Shown: positions 7,801 to 15,265 of the stretch, in pieces
Layout of the letters: each line of letters begins with the position of its first letter
Numbering within the stretch: position 1 is the first letter of the stretch
Assembly (NCBI GenBank): GCA_031376425.1
Contig: JANMDR010000321.1
Coordinates: 1-30,329 of the forward strand
Length of the DNA: 30,329 nt
Origin: JANMDR01 sp031376425
GTDB taxonomy: Bacteria > Pseudomonadota > Gammaproteobacteria > Burkholderiales > Usitatibacteraceae
Direction: 5' to 3'
Notes under the pieces: generated by a model
What the model saw: only the letters and a program-made list of their open reading frames with translations
Told to the model about the DNA's origin: nothing
Databases searched by the model: none
Position numbers and translations under genes: made by a program

Positions 7801-9156
7801 ATGGCGTTGCAAAAGCGATTATTAGCGTATTTGGTGTTGCTGCATTTGTTTTTTTTAGCCATCGTATTTGCCTTTTACAACAACAATCCTGTCGCCGTGG
7901 TGCTGCTTGAATTTGGGCTAGTGTTAAGTTTGTTGTTGGGCATCTATCTGGTTCGGCAGGTGTTACAGCCGCTGGCGTTTGCGCGGCAATTTCAAGAGTT
8001 GTTGCAAGATCAAAATTATGCTGCGCGGATGCGGGCGAATGCCAATGCCGAGCTAAATGGTTTAGTGGGATTATTCAATCGCCTGCTTGAATCGTTGTAC
8101 CAAGAACGGTTAAAACTCGGTGAGCAACGCGGTTTACTCGATAAGCTCTTGGCCGCCACGCCCACAGCAGTGATGGTGCTCGATTTCGATGGGAAAATGA
8201 GTCTGCTCAACAGCAGCGCACAGCAACTATTGGGTGCGACCTCAACGGAGTCAGATTCATTTACTGCCCCTATTGCGTCTGCTCTCATGGCATTTTTGAC
8301 GGCCTTGCTGGTGGGTGAGAGCCGCGTATTTGCTGATGCGCAAGGGCGACGTTATCATTGCCAGCGCGGGCAGTTTATAGATCGGGGCTTCAGTCGTGAT
8401 TTTATGTTGGTAGATGAAATCACAGTTGAATTAGCCCACTCCGAGAAAGCCACCTACGAAAAATTGGTTCGTGTGCTGGCGCATGAGGTAAATAATACCG
8501 TTGCAGCTACGGGTTCGGTGCTGGAATCGTTACTTTTTTATCGGCAGCAGCTTACGGAAGAAGATGGCGCAGATTTTTATACCGCTATATCGGCCGTGCG
8601 CCGTCGCAACGCCAATTTAGGTGAGTTCATTGAGCGCTTCACCCGCGTCGTAAAAATGCCCACTCCCGAGCTAAGGCCAACGAATTTGCGTGATTTGTTA
8701 GATGGCGTAATGCAGCTTTATACCAAGCAATGCGCTGAACGTAGGGTGACTCTCGCGTGGCGGTTATGCGATGCTATTGATGCGCAAATGGTCGATGCGC
8801 AGCTGCTGGAGCAGGCGTTAGTGAATATCATTAAGAACGCGATTGAAGCTGCAGAAATCAGAAGTGACGCTGCAATGTCAGCGTACGTGCATATCGTACT
8901 TGAGTTGGAGGAAGTAGAGGGCGCAGGGAACGGCACCCCAACGCGGGTGAGACTTTCGGTGATTGATTCTGGCAATGGGCTAGCCGATGTGCCGCATGGG
9001 CAGCTGTTCACCCCATTTTTTACAACTAAAAAAGGTGGGCAGGGCATCGGTTTGATTTTTGTCCGTGAAGTGCTGAACCGGCATGGATTCCAGCATCGCC
9101 TCTACAGCAATGCCAAGGCTGAAACGCAATTCGATATTTGGATTACGCAAGATTAG
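7801..9156 (+). CDS. PAS-containing histidine kinase, NtrY-like, no periplasmic sensor (module A)
   Basis: A 451-residue kinase, two bases after the regulator gene and its likely partner. Two membrane helices (about 8-26 and 32-52) are joined by only a few residues (YNNNPV), so there is no extracytoplasmic sensor domain. A HAMP-like linker (about 55-105) and a PAS-like domain (about 112-205) follow. The dimerisation helix has H228 in VLAHEVNNT, and the ATPase domain has LVNIIKNAIEAAE (N-box), DSGNGL and GGQGIGLIF (G-boxes). All catalytic motifs look intact. Kinases of this shape next to FtsX-type transporters in Firmicutes (BceS) take their signal from the transporter; the same is inferred here. 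Confidence 0.9.
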   Translation: MALQKRLLAYLVLLHLFFLAIVFAFYNNNPVAVVLLEFGLVLSLLLGIYLVRQVLQPLAFARQFQELLQDQNYAARMRANANAELNGLVGLFNRLLESLYQERLKLGEQRGLLDKLLAATPTAVMVLDFDGKMSLLNSSAQQLLGATSTESDSFTAPIASALMAFLTALLVGESRVFADAQGRRYHCQRGQFIDRGFSRDFMLVDEITVELAHSEKATYEKLVRVLAHEVNNTVAATGSVLESLLFYRQQLTEEDGADFYTAISAVRRRNANLGEFIERFTRVVKMPTPELRPTNLRDLLDGVMQLYTKQCAERRVTLAWRLCDAIDAQMVDAQLLEQALVNIIKNAIEAAEIRSDAAMSAYVHIVLELEEVEGAGNGTPTRVRLSVIDSGNGLADVPHGQLFTPFFTTKKGGQGIGLIFVREVLNRHGFQHRLYSNAKAETQFDIWITQD

Positions 9157-9209
9157 TGAAGCATTAGTGTCGTCAGAGGCATTACTTCAAGCCGTAAAAT
9201 CTGCATTTC

Positions 9210-9264
9210 ATCGGAAAGCGATCTGTTGTCATGTTTGCGTACAGTAGGATGACTGCTTTCCGAT
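9210..9264. repeat. 10-bp perfect inverted repeat upstream of the serine hydrolase
   Basis: ATCGGAAAGC (9210-9219) and GCTTTCCGAT (9255-9264) are exact reverse complements with 35 bases between them; the right arm ends 20 bases before the hydrolase ATG. It may be two half-sites of an operator about 45 bp apart, or an RNA hairpin in the leader. No T-run follows, so it is a poor intrinsic terminator. Confidence 0.45.
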
Positions 9265-9284
9265 AAACCCAATAAAGGCTCTAT

Positions 9285-10724
9285 ATGAAAGCAATTTTTA
9301 CCACACTCCTCATCAGCGCAGCAGCGCTTTTGAACCCAACTATTAGCGCCGCGCAGGATCTTGTGCGAATGCGTGAAGTGGTGGAGATGGCCGTAAAGAA
9401 AGGGCAATTCGCCGGATCAGTATTGATTACACAGGGCGATAAAGTGCTCTTTAATAGGGGTTATGGCTTGGCCAACCGCGAATGGAATATTGCTAATGCG
9501 CCCACCACTAAATTCCGTATCGGCTCAGTCACTAAGCAATTTACCGCTGCTGCCATCCTGCTATTAGAAGAACGCGGCAAGTTAAAGCTCACGGATTCAA
9601 TAAAGCAGTACGTTCCCGACGCGCCTGCCGCGTGGGATGGCATCACCATTGCGCATTTGCTTAACCATACCGCAGGGCTGCACAATTTTACCGATTTGCC
9701 CGCGTATCAAAAAATTAAAATACAGCAACTGCAACCGGCAGATACTTTAAAAATAATGCGTGATTTGCCGCTAGATTTTGCAGCGGGTTCAGAATTTCGC
9801 TATAGCAATTCCGGCTATGTATTGTTAGGACAAATTATCGAAACCGTAAGTGGTGAGACTTACGCAAAGTTTTTGCAGACCAATATCTTTAAACCACTTG
9901 GAATGGCAGATTCTAGTGTCGATTCGGCAGCAGCCATTTTGCCTTCGCGCGCGTCTGGCTACAAGTATGTGCAAGCCGACGAAAAAACGCCGCCCAATCT
10001 GGCGAATGCCGACGTTATTAACATGAGCATACCGCACGCGGCCGGTGCGATCATTTCAACCACGCATGATTTACACCGTTGGCAAAAGGCGCTGTATGGC
10101 AACAAGGGCGCCGTTAAGCTACTATCCGAATCTTCACTCAAAAAAATGCTCACACCCAACAAAGGTGGATATGCACTTGGCGTACAGGTAGCAGAAATTA
10201 CTTCCAAAAATAACACCACCGGTGCCGATAAACTAGTGCGCCGAATCGAGCACGGCGGTGGCATTGACGGCTTTGCGGCTTGGCTGCAATACAATGAATC
10301 AAATGCGCTAAACGTTGTTGTGCTCGGCAATATTGAGGGCGGATTATCGGGGTATATAGCTGGTCGCCTAAGCGCGATGTCCGAAGGCGGACTACCGTAC
10401 GCCTCCCTTCCTTTTTATTTGCGCGGTAGTATGAATAAGTGGGATACCAGCGCCCGTATGGTGCTCGTGCGTCGGCAGATGTGGGCGGTAGATATAGCGC
10501 TTGAAGCAGGTAGTCATGAATTTAAATTTGGCTCAGAAGATTTCCGGCAAATTGATTTTGGTGGGAGTGACGGCCAACAGAGTTTGAACTTGGCTTCGAA
10601 GCCAGTTTTAAGCATCGGTGGTAACAACTTGAAAATAGATATTCCGCAAAGCGGTAACTATCGTTTCAATCTCAATGCGCGCGATGGGTATGGGCCGAAG
10701 TTGATTGTGGAGCAACTGCGCTAG
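9285..10724 (+). CDS. secreted serine hydrolase (class C beta-lactamase family) with C-terminal starch-binding-like domain
   Basis: A 479-residue protein with a signal peptide (about 1-23, ending SAAQD). The catalytic domain belongs to the beta-lactamase/penicillin-binding-protein-like group. The nucleophile motif SVTK gives S81 and K84, the second motif is YSN (173-175), and the third is HGG (323-325). Members include DD-peptidases, D-aminopeptidases, esterases and beta-lactamases, so the substrate is open. From about residue 377 comes an extra domain (FYLRGSMNKW, AGSHEFKFGSEDF, DFGGSDG) that resembles the accessory domain of pullulanases and amylases and may bind glycan. The gene lies 128 bp after module A on the same strand and before the IPTL and collagen genes. 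A strong hairpin follows it. Confidence 0.87.
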   Translation: MKAIFTTLLISAAALLNPTISAAQDLVRMREVVEMAVKKGQFAGSVLITQGDKVLFNRGYGLANREWNIANAPTTKFRIGSVTKQFTAAAILLLEERGKLKLTDSIKQYVPDAPAAWDGITIAHLLNHTAGLHNFTDLPAYQKIKIQQLQPADTLKIMRDLPLDFAAGSEFRYSNSGYVLLGQIIETVSGETYAKFLQTNIFKPLGMADSSVDSAAAILPSRASGYKYVQADEKTPPNLANADVINMSIPHAAGAIISTTHDLHRWQKALYGNKGAVKLLSESSLKKMLTPNKGGYALGVQVAEITSKNNTTGADKLVRRIEHGGGIDGFAAWLQYNESNALNVVVLGNIEGGLSGYIAGRLSAMSEGGLPYASLPFYLRGSMNKWDTSARMVLVRRQMWAVDIALEAGSHEFKFGSEDFRQIDFGGSDGQQSLNLASKPVLSIGGNNLKIDIPQSGNYRFNLNARDGYGPKLIVEQLR

Positions 10725-10784
10725 TCGTCGTCCTACGTGAGTCCAGCGCTGCTGTTGCAGCGGTCGTTGTACTTTCAAGTAATG

Positions 10785-10817
10785 GCTATAAACGCCTGTA
10801 TTTAGGGCGTTTATAGC
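10785..10817. terminator. 12-bp perfect hairpin after the serine hydrolase
   Basis: GCTATAAACGCC (10785-10796) pairs perfectly with GGCGTTTATAGC (10806-10817) around a 9-base loop, 60 bases after the hydrolase stop. The following bases (TAGTC, then an A-run) are not a T-tract, so termination on the plus strand would be weak or need Rho. It could instead stabilise the mRNA end. Confidence 0.55.
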
Positions 10818-11167
10818 TAGTCTAAAAAAATAAAATAGCAGCGCGCTAAGGCATGGCGCAGCCTATCTGCGAACTGTTGGTGTCTTAAATGTTGCACAGT
10901 TACAACATTGAAAGCCAGCGACAGCCTTCTGAAATCGGATGCGACGCACACGCTGTTACATTCGATGTGCGGGTAAGGATTTGTTTTGGTTAGCGTTTTT
11001 TGGTGCGCATTGGTAATCGAGGGTATTCATTGAGTGCAAACGCGCCTGATGGATACAAATTGCTACGCGGAAAGTGAAAGTGTTGAAGCAAACCCGTAAT
11101 AGACTAAAAAACATATTTTGATTTAGCCGATTTGGCTATTTTCGATATTTTCATTTTGGGTTGGCAC
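10818..11167. other. intergenic region upstream of the IPTL-CTERM gene
   Basis: No convincing gene is seen here. It holds a symmetric element at 10888-10909 and must contain the promoter of the IPTL-collagen pair. A sigma-54-like pattern near 11050-11064 (TGGATAC..TTGCT) has one base too few between GG and GC. I saw no riboswitch fold that I could defend. Confidence 0.4.
10888..10909. promoter_or_regulatory. palindrome AATGTTG-N8-CAACATT (possible operator)
   Basis: AATGTTG (10888-10894) and CAACATT (10903-10909) are perfect inverted arms eight bases apart, a size that suits a dimeric regulator. It lies about 260 bp upstream of the IPTL-type gene and 70 bp after the hairpin. No regulator can be assigned. 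Confidence 0.35.
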
Positions 11168-11941
11168 ATGATCTCGCACATTCAGTTGAAGTACTGGCAT
11201 TTTCTTTGCTGCCTTTGCATCGCAATGTTTGCGATGCCGACTGCACGTGCCGAATTGTTGGTGCCTGCAAACAGCGCCATTACATTCGCGAATGGCGTCG
11301 TGGATATGGGTTGTGCCGACATCACAGTTGCAGGCACGCTTAACCTAATTTCCGGAAAAATAACCAACGTGCGTTCGCTCACCATTCAGTTAGGTGGCAG
11401 GATAAATGGTGACGCTGGCGCAATTGAGTTGAGCGGAAACTGGAGCAATAATAGTGGCACCGCAACGGGTTTTGTCGGTGGAACCAGCGTGGTGAGTTTT
11501 GTTGATAACGCCGCCTGTGCAAGCTCCTCAACTATCAGCGGCAACACAGTTTTTGCCTCACTAAATTTGGTCACAACCGTGGGTAAAACTTTTACCCTTG
11601 CTGCGGGCAGCATCCAAACTGTGACGGGGCAATTGAGCATTGTTGGCACACCTGCAGTTGCATTGGTGTTAACCAGCAGTGTGTTAAATCAGTTCGCCAC
11701 AATTGACGTACGCGGTACGCAACGAATTGCTGATGTTGCCGCAAATTGGATTGCCGCAACGGGTGTTTGGCTTGGCGTTGGCTTGGTGAATCGCAACCCC
11801 AATGGCGTTACGCAACGCCTATTCGGGCTAGGTGAGGCGGTTCAAGAAGTGCCAACCTTAAGCCCGCTTAATTTGTTATTTTTGATCCTGCTTCTTAGCG
11901 CAGTCAGTGCTACAACGCTGCGCCGTCAATGGCCTAAATAG
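11168..11941 (+). CDS. exported protein with IPTL-CTERM-like C-terminal anchor
   Basis: A 257-residue protein. I chose the ATG at 11168 because it gives a compact signal peptide (to about residue 28, ending PTARA); a TTG at 11132 would add 12 residues. The middle is rich in G, S, T, V and N, with short repeating strands (TFANGVVDMGCADITVAGTL, LSGNWSNNSGTATG), as in beta-helical surface proteins. The C-terminus has VPTLSPLN, then a hydrophobic helix (LLFLILLLSAVSA) and a basic end (TLRRQWPK). This is the layout of IPTL-CTERM sorting signals, which are thought to be handled by exosortase XrtH. The usual xxWG after IPTL is replaced by PLNL. No exosortase is in the window. The collagen-like gene follows after 55 bp, probably in the same transcript. 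Confidence 0.7.
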   Translation: MISHIQLKYWHFLCCLCIAMFAMPTARAELLVPANSAITFANGVVDMGCADITVAGTLNLISGKITNVRSLTIQLGGRINGDAGAIELSGNWSNNSGTATGFVGGTSVVSFVDNAACASSSTISGNTVFASLNLVTTVGKTFTLAAGSIQTVTGQLSIVGTPAVALVLTSSVLNQFATIDVRGTQRIADVAANWIAATGVWLGVGLVNRNPNGVTQRLFGLGEAVQEVPTLSPLNLLFLILLLSAVSATTLRRQWPK

Positions 11942-11996
11942 GCGCACCACTACAATTACCAGAATCCAAACACTCATTTTTCGATTGGAAATAGCG

Positions 11997-13838
11997 ATGA
12001 AAATATCGACCACCTTGATTTCAAAAAAGTACCAAATTCTGGCGATGAGCGTCGCATTAGCACTGTGCACCGCGCCGAAAATTAGTCAGGCCGCCGATCT
12101 GGAAATTCAAGCTGCAACGCCTGATGCTGTTGTGATTAAGAACGGTGCAGGCGCACCGATTATAAAGTTTACTAATGCTCGCCAGATTATTTTGCCGGGA
12201 CTTGCGCTGCAGTCGGCCACTGCCAGTAACCCAATTTGTTTTGACCCTGCGTCAGGCACACTAGCACCTTGTGCCCAGCCCCAAAATGGCATCCCTGGAC
12301 CGCCTGGGCCGATTGGATTAACGGGGCCGGCTGGTGCGGCAGGTGTTGCTGGTGCAGCCGGTGCAGCCGGTGTTAATGGCAAAGATGGCAAAACCTTATT
12401 GAATGGTGTGGCGAACCCCTCCGCTGCTCTAGGTAGCGATGGAGATTTCTTTTTGAATACGACAACGTTCACTATTTTCGGGCCAAAAACTGCAGGAAGT
12501 TGGCCAGCGGGCGTGGCGCTGGTTAGTGGCGCGGGCACAGTTGGTGCGCAAGGCCCTATCGGTCCAGCAGGCCCCGCCGGACCTGCTGGTGCAACGGGTG
12601 CCGCAGGTGCTGCAAGTACAGTGCCCGGTCCCGCCGGACCTATCGGTCCTGTTGGTCTTACCGGCCCTGCAGGTCCAATTGGTCCGGCGGGTGCCGCAAG
12701 TACCGTACCTGGTCCAGCAGGACCTGCTGGTGCAACCGGTGCGACTGGCGCTGCAAGTTCCGTGCCCGGTCCTGTAGGTGCTATTGGTCCTACTGGCCCA
12801 ATTGGTCCAGCTGGTGCCGCAAGTACAGTGCCCGGTCCCGTAGGTCCTATTGGTCCTGCCGGTTCCACTGGTTCAGCTGGTGCCGCAAGTACAGTGCCCG
12901 GCCCTGCAGGTCCCATTGGTCCTGCCGGTCCCACTGGCCCAACTGGTGCTGCAAGTACAGTGCCCGGCCCTGTAGGCCCTATTGGTCCTGCCGGTTCCAC
13001 AGGTTCAGCTGGTGCTGCAAGTACAGTGCCCGGCCCTGCAGGTCCTATTGGTCCTGCCGGTCCCACTGGCCCAACTGGCGCTGCAAGTACAGTGCCCGGC
13101 CCTGCAGGTCCTATTGGTCCTGCCGGTCCCACAGGTCCAACTGGTGCTGCAAGTACGGTGCCCGGCCCTATTGGTCCTGCTGGTCCCACTGGTCCAGCTG
13201 GTGCGGCAAGTACAATGCCTGGCCCCGCAGGTCCAACGGGACCTACTGGCGCGACGGGCTTAACAGGTGCTACTGGTGCCGCTAGTACGGTGCCAGGTCC
13301 TGCGGGCGCAACCGGACCCACTGGTGCCGCAGGTCCTGCAGGTGCTACAGGTGCCGCTGGTCCTAAGGGTACAGCGCCCTTTACCGTGGTGATTAACGGT
13401 ACAGCGAGTACAGCCTTAGCGCAGCCTTTGTACCCAATAGGGCATGAATTCCCTGCCACCGTCAATTTCATTACCGCGCAAGGGTATGTGTTGTCCTTGA
13501 ACCGTGGAAATATCAGTGGCTCGGGTAGTGTGAGCTTTTCGGGTGCTGGTTGCACTGGTACGGCGTTTACCCTTGCAGGAAACGTCGATGTGGGCGTTGT
13601 GGTGGCGGTTGATCCGGGAGCTCTAAAAATCTTTTATGTGCCAAAAACTGGTGTCACGATACTCACCAATCCGGCGCGGCAGTCAACTGCGGGCACCGGC
13701 ACCGCTTGCGCGGCGAACACGGGTGCGCTGACTGGCTCTTACTACGAGTTAGTGCAGATTAATTCACCTGCCACTATTGCGGCCTCTGGTGTTGGAATTG
13801 GTGCTACTAACACCCAAGTAATCAACTACGCACCGTAG
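11997..13838 (+). CDS. secreted collagen-like (Gly-X-Y) repeat protein
   Basis: A 613-residue protein. The ATG at 11997 follows GGAA at 11987-11990 and starts a clear signal peptide (to about 32, ending KISQA-AD). An N-terminal domain (33-97) is followed by a short Gly-X-Y stretch (98-133), then a linker with GKTLLNG, GDFFLN and FGPKTAGSWPAGV motifs, common in collagen-like and phage-tail-like proteins. A long Gly-X-Y region (about 183-458) is next, with 11 copies of the interruption GAASTVP or a close variant. The C-terminal globular domain (about 462-613) has two cysteines. It lacks a membrane or sorting anchor and may be released or held by partners, possibly the IPTL protein upstream. The role is unknown; adhesion or matrix use is a guess. 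Confidence 0.85.
   Translation: MKISTTLISKKYQILAMSVALALCTAPKISQAADLEIQAATPDAVVIKNGAGAPIIKFTNARQIILPGLALQSATASNPICFDPASGTLAPCAQPQNGIPGPPGPIGLTGPAGAAGVAGAAGAAGVNGKDGKTLLNGVANPSAALGSDGDFFLNTTTFTIFGPKTAGSWPAGVALVSGAGTVGAQGPIGPAGPAGPAGATGAAGAASTVPGPAGPIGPVGLTGPAGPIGPAGAASTVPGPAGPAGATGATGAASSVPGPVGAIGPTGPIGPAGAASTVPGPVGPIGPAGSTGSAGAASTVPGPAGPIGPAGPTGPTGAASTVPGPVGPIGPAGSTGSAGAASTVPGPAGPIGPAGPTGPTGAASTVPGPAGPIGPAGPTGPTGAASTVPGPIGPAGPTGPAGAASTMPGPAGPTGPTGATGLTGATGAASTVPGPAGATGPTGAAGPAGATGAAGPKGTAPFTVVINGTASTALAQPLYPIGHEFPATVNFITAQGYVLSLNRGNISGSGSVSFSGAGCTGTAFTLAGNVDVGVVVAVDPGALKIFYVPKTGVTILTNPARQSTAGTGTACAANTGALTGSYYELVQINSPATIAASGVGIGATNTQVINYAP
12606..13337 (+). repeat. collagen-like coding repeats (66-bp unit)
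   Basis: Copies of the GAASxVP coding segment begin at 12606, 12690, 12747, 12813, 12879, 12945, 13011, 13077, 13143, 13200 and 13275. The six units from 12747 to 13142 are each exactly 66 bp (22 codons); others are 57, 75 or 84 bp. Units starting at 12813 and 12945 are of one subtype (PVGPIGPAGSTGSA), and those at 12879, 13011 and 13077 of another (PAGPIGPAGPTGPT). This alternation points to a 132-bp duplication followed by a 66-bp one. Confidence 0.85.
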
Positions 13839-13875
13839 TTGATGCCGTAATTTGCAACAAATCACTTTAGAGTAA

Positions 13876-13908
13876 CTTGGAAACGCTCTAAATATAGGCG
13901 TTTCCAAG
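13876..13908. terminator. 11-bp hairpin between the convergent collagen and kinase genes
   Basis: CTTGGAAACGC (13876-13886) pairs exactly with GCGTTTCCAAG (13898-13908) around an 11-base loop. It lies 37 bases after the collagen-like stop and 8 bases beyond the stop of the minus-strand kinase gene, so it can serve both. It lacks a T-run. The AAACGC/GCGTTT core is shared with the hairpin at 10785-10817. Confidence 0.6.
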
Positions 13909-13915
13909 CGTACTA

Positions 13916-15265
13916 TTAGATCACTAGGCGCATGCATGCGCCGCCTAGTGGTGATGCTTCCGCCCGTACGGACCCGCCATGGGCAATGACAACTTGCCGC
14001 GCAAAACTTAGGCCAATGCCACTGCCTTGTGGTTTAGTAGTGAAAAACGGTAGAAATATATCGGTGCGATGTTGTTCAGCCACACCTGGGCCATTGTCTT
14101 CCACGTCAATGATGATTCGACTACTAGGGCTGCTTTTGGCACGAACATGGATGATAGGGTTTGCGGCGTGGCCAATGCTTGCTTGCGCGGCATTGCGCAG
14201 CAGATTTATGAGCACATGCACTAGTAATTGCTTGTCTGCCATGATTGTGAGCGCAGTGGGCGAATTTTCTACTTGCAGATGTACTTGTTGCGGTGAATAT
14301 TCTGCACGAAACAAGGTTTCAATTTCTGAGAATAGGTCAGCAATGAAAATTTGCTCGATATGCAGTACAGGTGCGCCAGTTGCTTCCTGATAGCGGCTCA
14401 CAAACTGCATCAAACCATCGGCGCGTCGCGCCACCGTTTCAATGGCGCTATGGAGTGATTCATTTTCGGTGTTGGTCGGTAGCTGTTTGGAAAGCGCCGA
14501 TGCCGATTTTGCCAGCGATGTAACGGGTGTGAGTGAGTTCATAATTTCGTGCGTTAACACGCGCACTAGGTCATTAGATAGCGCGAGTTCTGCCGCGTCA
14601 ATATCTGATTGTATCGGTTGCAATGCAATGAGGCGCTGCGGTTGGTTTTGCAAGGTAATGCGGGTTTGCGTCATGCGCATCCGCAGGGCAGCATCATCGG
14701 GTGGGTTAACGCAAACAATGCGGCTGATGTCGTCACTGCGGAGTTCTTCAACGAAGCTCTGCCCATACTGCGCAAATTCATTGAGCCTCGTTCCATGTGT
14801 GCGGTTAAATAAGCGTCGCGCCGCATTGTTGAGCAGCACCACGCGCTCGTTTGCGTCAATAGATAAAAGGGGAATTGGCACGTGGTCCACCAAGCTCGCA
14901 AGATGATTACTTTGGCTTTGCACGGCGATCATTTGCGCGCGCAGGTTTGATACTAAATCTTCGAGTGCCTGTGCTAACTCAGGGAAGTTAGCATCGCGTG
15001 CGCCAGCTTGAAATGATTGAGAGAAATCACCAAACTGTAGTGCGTTGGCCAATCGCGCCACTTCCAAATTAGTGCGTGACACTAAGCGCAGTACATCAGT
15101 AAATAATACGCCAATGAGGAGCAGCAATAGTAAGGTGGTTGCCCACGTATTTTGTTCGCGCAGTGCCGTCATCATTGCGGTGATTGCAGCAGCCCCTAAA
15201 ATCATGATTGCCAGTAAGCGCCATATTAGCGCGTAGGCAAATGCGCCTCCGAATTTTGTATTCAT
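13916..15265 (-). CDS. PAS-containing histidine kinase, NtrY-like, no periplasmic sensor (module B)
   Basis: A 449-residue kinase whose ATG overlaps the stop of the regulator gene (ATGA), so they are co-translated partners. Two helices (about 11-34 and 41-60) are separated by only about seven residues (ALREQNT). A HAMP-like segment follows (about 62-115), then a PAS-like domain (about 120-215). The phospho-acceptor is H239 in VLTHEIMNSLTP. The ATPase domain has LINLLRNAAQAS, DNGPGV and GSGIGLSF. The plan matches the module A kinase. With no outer sensor domain, the signal probably comes from the membrane or the cognate transporter (inference). The gene is convergent with the collagen-like gene and reads away from the module B exporter. 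Confidence 0.9.
   Translation of the reverse strand: MNTKFGGAFAYALIWRLLAIMILGAAAITAMMTALREQNTWATTLLLLLLIGVLFTDVLRLVSRTNLEVARLANALQFGDFSQSFQAGARDANFPELAQALEDLVSNLRAQMIAVQSQSNHLASLVDHVPIPLLSIDANERVVLLNNAARRLFNRTHGTRLNEFAQYGQSFVEELRSDDISRIVCVNPPDDAALRMRMTQTRITLQNQPQRLIALQPIQSDIDAAELALSNDLVRVLTHEIMNSLTPVTSLAKSASALSKQLPTNTENESLHSAIETVARRADGLMQFVSRYQEATGAPVLHIEQIFIADLFSEIETLFRAEYSPQQVHLQVENSPTALTIMADKQLLVHVLINLLRNAAQASIGHAANPIIHVRAKSSPSSRIIIDVEDNGPGVAEQHRTDIFLPFFTTKPQGSGIGLSFARQVVIAHGGSVRAEASPLGGACMRLVI

Noticed and set aside
9285..10724. Calling the serine hydrolase an AmpC beta-lactamase resistance gene
   Set aside because: The fold is shared by peptidases and esterases, the YSN motif is common to all, and the extra C-terminal domain is not found in AmpC.
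11050..11064. TGGATACAAATTGCT, a sigma-54-like element before the IPTL gene
   Set aside because: Only nine bases separate GG and GC; ten are needed.
10910..11100. Possible cyclic di-GMP riboswitch upstream of the surface-protein genes (fragments like AAAGCC and GACGCACA)
   Set aside because: The fragments are in the wrong order and no consistent fold could be drawn.
12747..13142. CRISPR-like periodic repeats
   Set aside because: The 66-bp periodicity is coding, there are no unique spacers between short repeats, and no cas genes are present.
12526..13263. Two further plus-strand frames of 83 and 93 codons inside the collagen repeats
   Set aside because: Leu/Val/Gln repeats from an out-of-phase reading of the same 66-bp units.
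12107..13555. Minus-strand frame of 482 codons inside the collagen-like gene
   Set aside because: It exists because the Gly-Pro-Ala codons of the repeats give no stops on the opposite strand. Its product is a low-complexity mirror (PAGPVGP) with no start signals.
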